Shown: positions 24,835-34,419 of the stretch, in pieces
How the letters are laid out: each line of letters begins with the position of its first letter
How positions within the stretch are numbered: position 1 is the first letter of the stretch
NCBI RefSeq assembly: GCF_001595985.1
Contig: NZ_LOJJ01000002.1
Span: 62,001-126,000 of the forward strand
DNA from: Polynucleobacter sinensis
GTDB taxonomy: Bacteria > Pseudomonadota > Gammaproteobacteria > Burkholderiales > Burkholderiaceae
Length of the DNA: 64,000 bases
Reading direction: 5' to 3'
The notes under the pieces: model-generated
What the model was told of the DNA's origin: nothing
What the model saw: only the letters and a program-made list of their open reading frames with translations
The model's database searches: none
Translations under genes and position numbers: made by a program

Positions 24835-25641
24835 TTAGTTCTTTCTACTAAGATAGCTCGTACCGCCATCACGTTCAATATTACGCTTTGCTTCAAGTAA
24901 AGATGGAATCACCTGTTTACTAATTTCGGCTTGCGTTAATTTCAAGCCACTCATCGTGCAATTTAAGGCAACCAGTGGGTCATCATTACTACCCACTCGC
25001 AAGGGTACGGCAACCGCAGATACATCAGCCTCCCAATCGCCACGACTCAAACAATATCCATTGCGCTCATAAAATTCTTGATCACGATAAAAATGAGGAA
25101 GATCTTTTTTGTATTGCACGGGGTCAGCGATTTTGAGACGATTGAGAATGGATTTTTGCTCTTGAGCACTTGAGGCAAGCAATAATGCGCGCCCCATCGA
25201 TGTTGTTAATAGCGGTCTACTGCTACCAATATCAGGCTTTAAGAAATTACCTTTATCAAGGCGCATAGCATCAACATACACCACCTCGAGACGCCCCAAC
25301 ATTCCCAAATTTACAGTCCACTGAGTTTTCGCTGCCAGCCTCTCCAAATGCGGTCTTGCTAAATGCCGTATGTCCATCCCCGCCAACATGGGATAACCCA
25401 ACATCAATACTCCTGGGCCTAGTCGATACTTTTGTAAGCGCTCTATTCGCAACAAATATCCAAGCTTCTCAAGGGTGTACGTTAAACGAGAGACTGTTGC
25501 CTTGGGTAATGCTGTTCTCTCACACAACTCACGATTACCCAGCAATTGATCTGCCGGAGTAAATGCTCTCAAAACCTCAAGCCCTCGGCTTAGGTTGATG
25601 GCAAATTGCCTATCTGCTTGATGAACAGCTTCTTTTGACAT
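24835..25641 (-). CDS. IclR-family transcriptional regulator
   Basis: 268 residues: N-terminal winged HTH (LEVLRAFTPADQLLGNRELCE, then LPKATVSRLTYTLEKLGYL) and a C-terminal IclR effector domain (TSMGRALLLAS; YCLSRGDWEADVSAVAVPLR). Such regulators bind small acids. It starts the arm iclR-acyl-CoA dehydrogenase-Bug and faces a CoA-transferase-Bug arm. A 9-base perfect inverted repeat lies between them, so it likely controls both arms. Confidence 0.92.
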   Translation of the reverse strand: MSKEAVHQADRQFAINLSRGLEVLRAFTPADQLLGNRELCERTALPKATVSRLTYTLEKLGYLLRIERLQKYRLGPGVLMLGYPMLAGMDIRHLARPHLERLAAKTQWTVNLGMLGRLEVVYVDAMRLDKGNFLKPDIGSSRPLLTTSMGRALLLASSAQEQKSILNRLKIADPVQYKKDLPHFYRDQEFYERNGYCLSRGDWEADVSAVAVPLRVGSNDDPLVALNCTMSGLKLTQAEISKQVIPSLLEAKRNIERDGGTSYLSRKN

Positions 25642-25688
25642 GACAAGATCCTCTTATATTCCGGCAAAACATACAATTCATTCTACCC

Positions 25689-25711
25689 ACTGTTTCGCAC
25701 AGCGAAACAGT
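25689..25711. promoter_or_regulatory. Candidate IclR operator, first divergon
   Basis: ACTGTTTCG (25689-25697) and CGAAACAGT (25703-25711), a perfect 9-base inverted repeat with a 5-base spacer. It lies 47 bases from the iclR start and 53 from the divergent CoA-transferase start. The core GTTTCG-N5-CGAAAC has the same geometry as the dyad at 35209-35225 in the second divergon. Confidence 0.6.
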
Positions 25712-25764
25712 TACCCAATAAACTGCGCATTTGATTCAATATCTTTTTTACCCTGAGTATCTAT

Positions 25765-26967
25765 ATGACCACCCACCCTCCTTTGCTTCAAGGCGTCCGC
25801 ATCCTTGATTTATCTACGGTAATTGCAGCACCCTTTGCGGCGACCTTATGCGCCGATCTCGGAGCGCAGGTTACGAAAGTTGAGCTACCCGATGGGTCAG
25901 ATGCACTAAGAGGTCTCGCCCCAACTACTCCAGAACATGCTTTGTATTGGAAAGTTGTGAATCGTGGAAAAGCCGGAGTCTCTTTGGATGTGCGCACCCC
26001 TAAAGGCAAAGCACTATTTCTCAAAGCACTATCCCAGGTTGATGTCTTAGTAGAAAACTTTAGAACCGGCACTCTTGATAAATGGGGGCTGGATTTACCA
26101 ACACTATTACAGGCAAACCCAAATCTAATTGTTTTACGCTTAACAGGATTTGGCCAAACAGGTCCTTATGCAGGGCGTCCTGGATTCGCAAGAATTTTTG
26201 AGGCGATGAGCGGGCTTACCAATTTAATTGGCACCCCTAGTAGTGGACCCCAGCATCCCAATCTACCTATTGGAGATTTAATTGCTGGTTTATTTGGAGC
26301 CTTCAGCATCGCATCCGCCTTGACCTCTCTGCGAAATCACCCAGAGCAGGGTGGCTTTGAAATTGACTTATCAGCTACTGAAGCGGTCTTCAGATTACTT
26401 GATCCACTAGCAGTTGAATACCAACTGCTCGGGGTTAATAGAACTCATGCGGGAAACCGTGCGAGCTACACCGCACCTTCGAATATGTATCAAACCCAAG
26501 ATGGCAAGTGGGTCACACTGGTCGCATCCTCAGATGCGATTTTCAAAAGACTGTGTAAGGTGATTGATAAACCAGAGTGGCAAGACGATAGCCGTTTTAT
26601 CTCAAACCCCAAGAGGTGTTTGAATGTCAATGAACTTGATGCTGAAATTGCCACATGGTTCCTAAAGAATACGTATGACAATATTGAAAAACTCTTTAAT
26701 GAAGCGGGTATACCTTATACCAAGGTATACGATATCCGCGATGTCATCTCCGATCCTCAAGTGCAATCTAGAAATGGAATCATTGAACTCAGTGATGCGG
26801 AATTAGGCAGCGTTCCAGCACCTTGTGTGGTCCCACGCATTCCGGGGGTGGCACAACAAGTCATTAAAACAGGACCGAAGACTGGCGAAGATAATGAAAC
26901 TTTTTATAAAGCGCTTGGTCTGAGCGAGGCTGAAATAGCCTCACTTTATAAAGAGCATGTCATTTAA
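25765..26967 (+). CDS. CaiB/BaiF (family III) CoA-transferase
   Basis: 400 residues with GVRILDLSTVIAAPFAATL at the N terminus, RLTGFGQTGPYAGRPGF near 125 and catalytic Asp171 in PIGDLIAGLFGAF. Transfers CoA between acids via an enzyme-bound aspartyl thioester. First gene of the plus-strand arm of the first IclR divergon, followed by its own promoter-preceded Bug gene. Possible partner of the acyl-CoA dehydrogenase across the divergon. Substrate unknown. Confidence 0.9.
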   Translation: MTTHPPLLQGVRILDLSTVIAAPFAATLCADLGAQVTKVELPDGSDALRGLAPTTPEHALYWKVVNRGKAGVSLDVRTPKGKALFLKALSQVDVLVENFRTGTLDKWGLDLPTLLQANPNLIVLRLTGFGQTGPYAGRPGFARIFEAMSGLTNLIGTPSSGPQHPNLPIGDLIAGLFGAFSIASALTSLRNHPEQGGFEIDLSATEAVFRLLDPLAVEYQLLGVNRTHAGNRASYTAPSNMYQTQDGKWVTLVASSDAIFKRLCKVIDKPEWQDDSRFISNPKRCLNVNELDAEIATWFLKNTYDNIEKLFNEAGIPYTKVYDIRDVISDPQVQSRNGIIELSDAELGSVPAPCVVPRIPGVAQQVIKTGPKTGEDNETFYKALGLSEAEIASLYKEHVI

Positions 26968-26983
26968 TTGATACACATCATTT

Positions 26984-27012
26984 TTGACATATGATTACGG
27001 CAATATTATTAA
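26984..27012 (+). promoter_or_regulatory. Sigma-70-type promoter for the Bug gene
   Basis: TTGACA at 26984-26989, a 17-base spacer and TATTAA at 27007-27012 (4 of 6 to TATAAT). It is 35 bases upstream of the preferred Bug start and just past the CoA-transferase stop, so the receptor can be transcribed independently. Confidence 0.5.
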
Positions 27013-27046
27013 TTTTTACTAGAAATTCACTCGAGGAATGCGCTAC

Positions 27047-28012
27047 ATGTTTCGTATATTGACTTTTGTTTTGAGCTCTTTCATTCTATGTGTGCCTGCA
27101 ATGGCTCAAAATAATTGGCCCTCCTCTCCAATTACCCTAATCGTTCCCTATGCTCCTGGGGGCTATTCTGATACACGCATGCGTCTGCTAGCGCGTAAAC
27201 TCACAGACAAACTAGGGCAACCCGTGGTGGTTGAAAACAAAGCTGGCGCAGGCGGCGTTATCGGCACCAATATCATTGCAAAAGCATCACCCGACGGATA
27301 TACCATTGGCTGCGGAAGCTTCGCTCCACTCGCCATTAATCCAACACTCATGAAAAGCATCCCTTACGATGCCGCAACAGATTTAATGCCAGTGATTTTG
27401 TTGGAGACTAGTCCGCTCATCTTAAGCGTCTCTTCTCAATTACCCGTTAAAAATTTAGCAGAATTGATTGCGCTCGCAAAAAAGGATCCAAATAAATTGA
27501 CCTATGGATCATCTGGCCAAGGAGGGGCGCATCACCTCTCTGGAGAAATGCTGGAGGCCGAAGCGAAAATTGAATTAACGCATGTTCCCTATAAAGGTGG
27601 CGCACCCGCAGCCACTGATTTAATGGCAGGCCACCTAGCAATGATGTTTGAGATGGGCTACGCCGCGTTACCCTCTATTAAAGCTGACAAGATACGACCT
27701 ATCGCAGTCACCTCACCAAAACGTTTAACAGCTCTACCCAATGTGCCAACAATGAATGAAGCTGGCCTTCCTGGTTTTGAAGCATACAACTGGCAAGGCA
27801 TTGTTGTACCTGCAAAAACACCGAACAGCATTGTCTTGCGTCTAAACAAGGCTATCAATGAAATCTTGCAAGATCCTGATATGGTCAAAGCAATTTCGGA
27901 TGGGGCAAGTCAGGCCGCAGGGGGTTCTCCTGAGGCTTTTGGGAAATTCATTAAATCTGAGCGCGATAAGTGGGCCAAAGTGATTAAAACCGCCAACATC
28001 ACCGCGGAATAA
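27047..28012 (+). CDS. Bug/TctC-family periplasmic solute-binding protein
   Basis: 321 residues from ATG 27047, which has AGGA nine bases upstream; the ATG at 27038 has no spacing to the same site. Signal peptide to about residue 20 (CVPAMAQ), then VPYAPGGYSDTRMR from 33. The Tyr-Ser in the binding loop differs from the Gly-Ser/Thr of the other receptors here, suggesting a different ligand. Ends 4 bases from the convergent PrpF-like gene with no terminator between. Confidence 0.92.
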   Translation: MFRILTFVLSSFILCVPAMAQNNWPSSPITLIVPYAPGGYSDTRMRLLARKLTDKLGQPVVVENKAGAGGVIGTNIIAKASPDGYTIGCGSFAPLAINPTLMKSIPYDAATDLMPVILLETSPLILSVSSQLPVKNLAELIALAKKDPNKLTYGSSGQGGAHHLSGEMLEAEAKIELTHVPYKGGAPAATDLMAGHLAMMFEMGYAALPSIKADKIRPIAVTSPKRLTALPNVPTMNEAGLPGFEAYNWQGIVVPAKTPNSIVLRLNKAINEILQDPDMVKAISDGASQAAGGSPEAFGKFIKSERDKWAKVIKTANITAE

Positions 28013-28016
28013 ATTC

Positions 28017-29195
28017 TTAGAGCTCAGGCACCCAGACTTCACCCGTCATCAAGCGGCGGGCAGTCCTACTCATTAAGGCTTTTGTAATTACCCAATCACC
28101 AGAGTCCTGATTAGCCTCTGCCCCTACGGCAAGAATGCCCGAGGGATGCCCAAACTTCACTTTCGCTTGTGATTTTCCACCAAGCGCCGCACTCACAACT
28201 GTCCCAGGTATCGCTCCCGCAACCGCGATTGCGATAGCTCCTGTACCCGTCATTGCATGGTGCAACTTACCCATCGACATGATTCTGGCGGTGATATCAA
28301 TCGCCTCCTTAGCTAGCGCTTTTCCACTAGAGGCTGTATAAGCCTGCGCCCCTGAAATAAAAGCAAGTTTAGGGGTATGGGGACGCTTTTCTGTAGCCTC
28401 TTGAGCGGTGGATGCTAAGCCCATCGCTACTGTTGCATGAGCACGGATACTTTCTAAGGTTTTTAATAATTCGGTATTGGCATTCACATCATCCTGAAGC
28501 TCAACCCCGGACAAGCCCAGCGTTTTGGCATTTACAAAAATAGTAGGATTGCCTGCGTTAATCAGTGTTGCCTCTAAGACCCCAAAACCTGGGATATCTA
28601 AGGTATCGATAAAATTGCCAGTCGGAAACATGGCGCCTCCATCGGAATCTTCATCTGCGCCAGGATCTAAAAACTCTAGCTGCACCTCGGCCGCCGGGAA
28701 AGTCACACCATCTAGCTCGAAGTCTCCAAGCTCCACTACTTGACCATCTTTTACGGGCACATGCGCAATAATCCTCTTTCCTAGGTTAGCCTGCCAAATG
28801 CGTACCGTTCTTAAACCATCGGGCCCAGCATCCACCAAGCCCTCTTGAATGGCATAAGGACCAACTGCGGAAGAGAGATTTCCGCAGTTCCCACTCCAAT
28901 CAACTACAGGGGCATCAATCGCCACAGCACCAAACAAATAATCAACATCACAATCTTCTCGATCGCTTGGACCAATAATGACAACCTTGCTCGTACTTGA
29001 GCTGCCATTACCCATGCCATCAATTTGTTTGCCATAGGGATCTGGGCTACCGATCACTCGCAACATGATTTTGTCACGAGCCACTCCGGCTACTTGTGCA
29101 GCAGCGGGTAAATCCTTTTGATTAAAGAAAACGCCCTTGCTAGTGCCGCCGCGCATGTAGGTAGCGCGAATAGAAATTTGTTTTTGAGAGCTCAT
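28017..29195 (-). CDS. PrpF-family isomerase (2-methylaconitate cis-trans isomerase-like)
   Basis: 392 residues, typical PrpF length. The N-terminal ATYMRGGTSKGVFF, the phosphate/carboxylate-binding IDGMGNGSSSTSK and the Cys motif SGNCGNLSSAVGPYA match the family. PrpF isomerises 2-methylaconitate in the 2-methylcitrate cycle. Relatives act on aconitate, methylitaconate or 4-oxalomesaconate. No prpB, prpC or acnD is nearby; instead it is coupled (TGATG overlap) to an upstream Bug gene. A free tricarboxylate or branched dicarboxylate as substrate is therefore more likely than propionate metabolism. Confidence 0.85.
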   Translation of the reverse strand: MSSQKQISIRATYMRGGTSKGVFFNQKDLPAAAQVAGVARDKIMLRVIGSPDPYGKQIDGMGNGSSSTSKVVIIGPSDREDCDVDYLFGAVAIDAPVVDWSGNCGNLSSAVGPYAIQEGLVDAGPDGLRTVRIWQANLGKRIIAHVPVKDGQVVELGDFELDGVTFPAAEVQLEFLDPGADEDSDGGAMFPTGNFIDTLDIPGFGVLEATLINAGNPTIFVNAKTLGLSGVELQDDVNANTELLKTLESIRAHATVAMGLASTAQEATEKRPHTPKLAFISGAQAYTASSGKALAKEAIDITARIMSMGKLHHAMTGTGAIAIAVAGAIPGTVVSAALGGKSQAKVKFGHPSGILAVGAEANQDSGDWVITKALMSRTARRLMTGEVWVPEL

Positions 29196-30148
29196 CAATC
29201 AATCTTTAAGTTGTTATCTTTTGCAAATTTTTGCCAATAAATAATTTCTTGTTTGAATGATTTTTCAAATCGATCGGGTGGAGTGGCAACGATATCAAAA
29301 CCTTCATCCCCAAATTTTTTACTTAACTCGGGACTTGCTAATGCTTTAGTAATTGATTGATAGAGACGATCCACAATTGGCTTTGGTGTTTGAGGGGGAG
29401 CAAAAATTCCAAACCAATTATTGATGTCGTAACCAGGCAGCACCTCTGAAATACTGGGTGTATTAGGCAAGGCAGACATTCTCTGAGCGCTGGATACGGC
29501 AATAGGAATCACCTTGCCATTGCGGATATGCTGCATCAGTCCAGGCGCCGTCCCAAAGGACATATTAATTTGGCCACCAATTAGATCCGCCAATGCGCCG
29601 CCACTCCCCTTGTAATGGACCATTGTCATTTCAGTACCGCTTGATTTTTCCAGCAACTCTGCCGCCAAATGCGATATCTGCCCTGCTCCAGCCGTACCAA
29701 TGGTGACTTTGCCAGGATTTGCCTTGGCATAAGCTAGCAATTCTTTTAGATTTTTAAAAGGCACTCCAGGATTGGCAACTAATAGTTGCGGGGCATTTGC
29801 AACCTTAGTGATAGCGACTAAATTTTGCGTATCAAACGGTAACTTGAAAAAAGTGGGGTTACTAGTGATGGCGCTATTTGTTAACAAGATGGTGTATCCA
29901 TCGGGCGCAGCCTTAGCCACAGCTTCAGTCCCAATAATGCTTGAGGCCCCAGGCTTGTTTTCCACAATAATAGACACACCCAACTCACCAGACATTTTTT
30001 CAGCCAACACACGACCTAAAACATCGGAGCCGCCACCTGGCGCAAAAGGGATAATCATCTTGATAGTTCGATGAGGGTATTCCGCAGCTTGTCCGGTCGA
30101 AACGAACAAGGTGATCAAAGACAAAAAGGTTGTAAAAAATATTCTCAT
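29195..30148 (-). CDS. Bug/TctC-family periplasmic solute-binding protein
   Basis: 317 residues with a signal peptide ending near Ala21 (STGQAAEYP) and IPFAPGGGSDVLGR from 33. First gene of a two-gene operon with the PrpF-like isomerase, whose ATG shares the last A of its stop codon. The ligand is therefore probably an unsaturated tri- or dicarboxylate; that is inference. It faces the Ldh_2-type dehydrogenase gene across 138 bases. Confidence 0.92.
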   Translation of the reverse strand: MRIFFTTFLSLITLFVSTGQAAEYPHRTIKMIIPFAPGGGSDVLGRVLAEKMSGELGVSIIVENKPGASSIIGTEAVAKAAPDGYTILLTNSAITSNPTFFKLPFDTQNLVAITKVANAPQLLVANPGVPFKNLKELLAYAKANPGKVTIGTAGAGQISHLAAELLEKSSGTEMTMVHYKGSGGALADLIGGQINMSFGTAPGLMQHIRNGKVIPIAVSSAQRMSALPNTPSISEVLPGYDINNWFGIFAPPQTPKPIVDRLYQSITKALASPELSKKFGDEGFDIVATPPDRFEKSFKQEIIYWQKFAKDNNLKID

Positions 30149-30286
30149 AGCAGTCTCGTTTGCTTGTCTTATGGCTTGACGCCAAGTAACATTGTTGTTG
30201 TTCGCTTACTATAAATTAAAAACACCAACAGCGAAAATTAATCCTCAAAATACTGTAATGCAATCGTAATTATTTACCCCCAGAAT

Positions 30287-31345
30287 ATGACCAACTCAAC
30301 AACACGCATTCAAGCCTCCGACCTTATTCAATTTACTCAAGCTGTTTATGAGAGTGCTGGAGTCCCGACTAAGGATGCCTACTTAGCGGCTGATACCTTA
30401 GTTCAAGCAGATTTATGGGGCCACCAGTCTCATGGTTTATTACGATTAGCCTGGTACTACGCACGCTTACGCTCTGGTGCAATGAAATCTAATACCAATA
30501 CCTCTTTGGCCGTTGACTCTAATGCGATTGCGGTACTAGATGGCCACGATGGTGTCGGTCAGGTGATTGCTAAAAAGGCATTGGAAGAATCTATTGCGCG
30601 CGCCAAACAACATAGCGTTGGGATTGTCTCTGTCAGAAACTCAAATCACTTTGGCACCTGTATGTACTTTACGAGAATGGGCGCTAGAAATGGCTGTATT
30701 TCGATCCTGATGAGTAATGCAGGGCCGAACATGGCGCCATGGGGCGGCCGTCAAAAGAAAATTGGTACCAATCCTTGGTCTATAGCAGTACCCGGAGGGA
30801 AGCATGGGGAAGTGGTCATGGATATGGCGAATTCTGGTGTAGCAAGAGGGAAGATCTATCTTGCACAGAAGCGTCATCAGCCCATACCCAATGACTGGGC
30901 AATTGATATCAATGGGAGACCCACTACGGATCCACAAGCGGCGATTGAAGGTTTTATCCTGCCAATGGCAGGCCACAAAGGGTATGTTATGGGCGTCATG
31001 GTTGACATCCTCTCAGGTGTTCTATCTGGGAGCTCCTTTTTAGACCAAGTTCATGGACCTTATGATCCCGTCAATCGCAGTGGCGCAGGCCATTTGGCTA
31101 TATCCCTCAATGTTGCAGCATTTCAACCGCTGGAAGAATTTGAGAAACGCATAGAAGAGTACATCCACTCCTTGAAAGATGTACCCCTTGCGGAAGGGCA
31201 CAAGCAGGTGTACTTTCCTGGTGAAATGGAAGCGCAAGCGGATGCTGAAAATCGCAAATTAGGTCTGCTACTTCCAGAAGATACCTTGCTAAGCCTCAAG
31301 CAAGTCGCCATTGAATCTGGACTTGAAAAGCAATTACCGTTCTAA
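30287..31345 (+). CDS. Malate/L-lactate/ureidoglycolate dehydrogenase family (Ldh_2) NAD(P)-dependent oxidoreductase
   Basis: 352 residues, matching the Ldh_2 fold. The N-terminal ADLWGHQSHGLLRLAWYY carries the family HG(L/V)xR element, and SNHFGTCMYFTRMG and MSNAGPNMAPWGG form the NAD-binding and active-site region. These enzymes oxidise alpha-hydroxy acids such as malate, L-lactate, ureidoglycolate, 2,3-diketogulonate or sulfolactate. It lies opposite the Bug-PrpF pair, suggesting the same substrate pool. Its stop abuts the stop of the convergent CoA-transferase with no intervening base. Confidence 0.9.
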   Translation: MTNSTTRIQASDLIQFTQAVYESAGVPTKDAYLAADTLVQADLWGHQSHGLLRLAWYYARLRSGAMKSNTNTSLAVDSNAIAVLDGHDGVGQVIAKKALEESIARAKQHSVGIVSVRNSNHFGTCMYFTRMGARNGCISILMSNAGPNMAPWGGRQKKIGTNPWSIAVPGGKHGEVVMDMANSGVARGKIYLAQKRHQPIPNDWAIDINGRPTTDPQAAIEGFILPMAGHKGYVMGVMVDILSGVLSGSSFLDQVHGPYDPVNRSGAGHLAISLNVAAFQPLEEFEKRIEEYIHSLKDVPLAEGHKQVYFPGEMEAQADAENRKLGLLLPEDTLLSLKQVAIESGLEKQLPF

Positions 31346-32503
31346 CTAGCGATCATTCAAAATATCTTTGTTATGTTGACCCAAGGTTGGAGCAGCAAAA
31401 GGTTCAGGCGCAGCAGTTCGGCCAAATTTGATGGGGTGCTTAAATCCCCGGTAGCTTCCCGCTACTGGATGCTCAAAATTACCGACCATGTCTTCGGCAA
31501 GCACCTGAGGAAAATCAAACATATCCTCCACTTGACGTACCGCAGAACAAGGTACTTCTTCGCCGAAAATTTGCTCCCACTCTAAAGCAGCTTTTTTACT
31601 TAGAGCTTCTCGCAACATCGGAACAATCACACCCTCTTGAGCGGCACGTTTTTTAACGGAATCAAATCGCTCATCATCCACTAGAGTAAACAAACCCACC
31701 TTCTCGCACAGCGCTCTCCAAAAATGGGGGGTATTAGCCGAGATATAAATATACCCATCCTTAGTAGGATGAATGCCGGTGATTCCACCAGAGCGCATAT
31801 CACGACCCACATCTCTTGGTTCGTCTTGCGCCCAAATCATACGAGCAGACTGCATCGTCAATGCAGTTCGCAATAAGGAAACGCCGACGTACTGACCTTT
31901 GCCGCTTTTCTCTCGTTCGTATAGCGCAGAAGCTACGCCAGTTGAGATTAAAGATGCAGCGTAATAATCGACAATAGAACCATACAAAATTTCAGGTGGG
32001 CCATCTTTCTTGCCCTGTAAAGCACACATGCCTGTCATAGATTGCAATACTTGGTCGTAACCCGCTTTATCTTTTAGCGGCCCACTTTCACCAAATCCAG
32101 TAATAGCGCAGTAAATTAAACGGGGGTTAACCAGCTCTAATTGCTCATAAGCAATCCCAAGCCTAGTCGGAACATTGGGGCGAAAATTATGAACTAAGAC
32201 ATCAGCCTCTCGAATCAACTTCATCAAGGCATCCTTACCCTCAGCAGTTTTAAGATCTAAGACAATTCCATATTTACTGCGATTTACACCTAGAAATGCC
32301 CTACTCTCAGATGGCAAAGTGGAAGGATAGTTGCGCAAGTTATCGCCCGTCGGGGGTTCAACCTTAATCACCTCCGCACCCTGGTCTGCCAAAAGAGAGC
32401 ACCCATAAGGACCGGCGATATAAGCACTCAGATCCAGCACCTTAACGCCCTGAAGTGGCCCTCGATTTAAGCTAGATTGCGATTGATTAGAAAAGTGAGT
32501 CAT
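31346..32503 (-). CDS. CaiB/BaiF (family III) CoA-transferase
   Basis: 385 residues. GVKVLDLSAYIAGPYGCSLL at the N terminus, CAITGFGESGPLKDKAGYD near 135 and catalytic Asp179 in GSIVDYYAASL. Last gene of iclR-CitE-Bug-CoA-transferase. With a CitE-type lyase in the operon it likely makes the CoA ester that the lyase cleaves, as in itaconate or citramalate degradation (transferase plus citramalyl-CoA lyase). A hydratase for an itaconate route is missing locally. Confidence 0.9.
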   Translation of the reverse strand: MTHFSNQSQSSLNRGPLQGVKVLDLSAYIAGPYGCSLLADQGAEVIKVEPPTGDNLRNYPSTLPSESRAFLGVNRSKYGIVLDLKTAEGKDALMKLIREADVLVHNFRPNVPTRLGIAYEQLELVNPRLIYCAITGFGESGPLKDKAGYDQVLQSMTGMCALQGKKDGPPEILYGSIVDYYAASLISTGVASALYEREKSGKGQYVGVSLLRTALTMQSARMIWAQDEPRDVGRDMRSGGITGIHPTKDGYIYISANTPHFWRALCEKVGLFTLVDDERFDSVKKRAAQEGVIVPMLREALSKKAALEWEQIFGEEVPCSAVRQVEDMFDFPQVLAEDMVGNFEHPVAGSYRGFKHPIKFGRTAAPEPFAAPTLGQHNKDILNDR

Positions 32504-33459
32504 TATTCAGCAGTAATGTTTTGACGTTTAGCCACCGACTTCCAGCGTGCAATATCTCCACTTAATCTTGTCGCAAATTGCGCAGGAGACTCTGGGCTAG
32601 CTTCCGCACCCTCACGCAATAGTGCCGCCTTCATCTCTGGCGTATTGAGGATCTTATTAATTTCGCGATTTAATAAATTGACAATATCAGCCGGCATACC
32701 AGCGGGCCCTAAGATACCCCACCACAATTCAAATTCATAACCTGGTACTACGGTTGCCATCGGAATTAACTCGGGGGCGATAGGACTTGGCTTGAGACTC
32801 GTAATACCAATTGCGCGAATGCGTCCATTACGAACTTGCGGCAATAGTGATGGCCCGCTCGCCAAAAGAATTTGTGTTTGGCCACCAATCAAGTCAGTAG
32901 TCGCTGGACCCATACCCCTGTAAGGAATATGAAGCGCAAAAGTTCCAGACATTACCTTCAACAACTCGGTAGCAAACTGGTTGCTACTTCCCGTGCCAGA
33001 AGAGGCGTAATTGAATTTACCTGGATTCTTTTTTAAAAGTGCAATTAACTCTGCAGGATTCTTTGCTGGAAAATCATTATTCACAGCAACAATAAATGGG
33101 CCCTTTGCTAGCAAGGCAATTGGGGTCAATCCTGCAACGGGATCAAAACTTGCTTTCGTTTGAATCGCCGCATTGGTTGTCATGCTCGAAGAAACGGCCA
33201 GTAGCGTATAGCCATCTGGAGCGGCCTTCGAAACCTGGGCGGTACCTGTGCTGCCACTGGCACCAGGACGGTTATCGACAACTACCGAGACCTTCAAAGC
33301 ATCACCTAAATTTTTTGCAATCAGTCTGGCAAATACGTCATTCGAGCCGCCCACTGGATAAGGAACTACCAATGTAATGGGCTTATTGGGATAGGCTGTT
33401 TGCGCAAACAGCACACCACTCATGCAGAGACATGCTATGGATAAAAGAATTTTTTTCAT
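32503..33459 (-). CDS. Bug/TctC-family periplasmic solute-binding protein
   Basis: 318 residues from ATG 33459 (a TTG one codon earlier is less likely). Signal peptide to about Ala19, then VPYPVGGSNDVFAR from 32. The stop TAA and the CoA-transferase ATG overlap as TAATG. Co-transcription with CitE and a CoA-transferase points to a dicarboxylate ligand. Confidence 0.92.
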   Translation of the reverse strand: MKKILLSIACLCMSGVLFAQTAYPNKPITLVVPYPVGGSNDVFARLIAKNLGDALKVSVVVDNRPGASGSTGTAQVSKAAPDGYTLLAVSSSMTTNAAIQTKASFDPVAGLTPIALLAKGPFIVAVNNDFPAKNPAELIALLKKNPGKFNYASSGTGSSNQFATELLKVMSGTFALHIPYRGMGPATTDLIGGQTQILLASGPSLLPQVRNGRIRAIGITSLKPSPIAPELIPMATVVPGYEFELWWGILGPAGMPADIVNLLNREINKILNTPEMKAALLREGAEASPESPAQFATRLSGDIARWKSVAKRQNITAE

Positions 33460-33476
33460 CAAGATTCACTTATATT

Positions 33477-34355
33477 TTATTTAATTAAACCAAACTGCCG
33501 AGCCATTTTTAAAATAGATCTCGCACGATTCGCAAAGGGAGGGTCAATCATCTTTCCATCAACAACAAATGCACCTATGGAGTTAGCCTGCGCCTCACGT
33601 TCAGCCTCCATTACCTTTAGAGAGAAAGCAATCTCTTCATCACTAGGACGAAATACAGTATTCGCAATTTCAATTTGGCTTGGATGAATGCAACTTTTCC
33701 CCAAATACCCAAGGCTATGCGAAAGTTTAGCCTCTCGCTCGTACCCAGCCGTATCAGCAATATTGGCATAAGCTCCATCAAAAGCTGCAACCCCCGCCTC
33801 ATGAGCTGCCATGGCCATCAAAAACATGGCCTGCTCAACCGCAACAGTCTGAGTCCTTTGAATAGCGTAAGGCTCAAATAAATCGCCTAGACCCAATTGC
33901 AACCCCATTACTCTTGGATCAGCAGATGCTAATTCATAAGCTAAACGAAGTGATTTAGGAGTCTCAATATTAATGAGAAGTTGAACGAGGCCGCTACCAT
34001 CGAGATTAGATTGAAATTGCTTCTCCAAATTGGTAACAGTATTGGCTACTGCGATTACTGCCTCACTACTTTCGGCTTTTGGGATATTAATAATCTTGAC
34101 GCCACTGGCGATCACTGTGGCCATATCATCCATGTAATACGGCGTATCCATTGGATTGACGCGAACAATAATGATTTTTTGACTTGCTCTGACTTCGTCG
34201 GTTTTAAGAAACTCCCCTAACCGATTGCGAGCCTCACTCTTTTTATCAGCGCGAACTGAATCCTCCAAATCAAAGGATAGGCCATCCGCTTGACTATGGA
34301 GCGCTTTGCTAAAAAGCTCAGGCCTTGATGCGGGAACAAATAATTTACTTCTCAT
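33477..34355 (-). CDS. HpcH/HpaI-CitE family CoA-ester lyase (malyl/citramalyl-CoA lyase-like)
   Basis: 292 residues beginning MRSKLFVPASRPELF, with the CitE signature GLSFDLEDSV near 30-38, IVRVNPMDTPYY near 65 and LQLGLGDLFEPY near 155. The TIM-barrel lyases of this family cleave beta-hydroxyacyl-CoA (malyl-CoA, citramalyl-CoA, citryl-CoA) into acetyl-CoA or pyruvate plus an acyl product. No citrate lyase alpha or gamma subunit is adjacent, so it is a stand-alone CoA-ester lyase paired with the CoA-transferase. Confidence 0.9.
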   Translation of the reverse strand: MRSKLFVPASRPELFSKALHSQADGLSFDLEDSVRADKKSEARNRLGEFLKTDEVRASQKIIIVRVNPMDTPYYMDDMATVIASGVKIINIPKAESSEAVIAVANTVTNLEKQFQSNLDGSGLVQLLINIETPKSLRLAYELASADPRVMGLQLGLGDLFEPYAIQRTQTVAVEQAMFLMAMAAHEAGVAAFDGAYANIADTAGYEREAKLSHSLGYLGKSCIHPSQIEIANTVFRPSDEEIAFSLKVMEAEREAQANSIGAFVVDGKMIDPPFANRARSILKMARQFGLIK

Positions 34356-34419
34356 ATATCTCCAATAAGAGGTAATTTCTTTTTATTATTTTGATACTAA
34401 ACGTATTTTTTATGACGGC

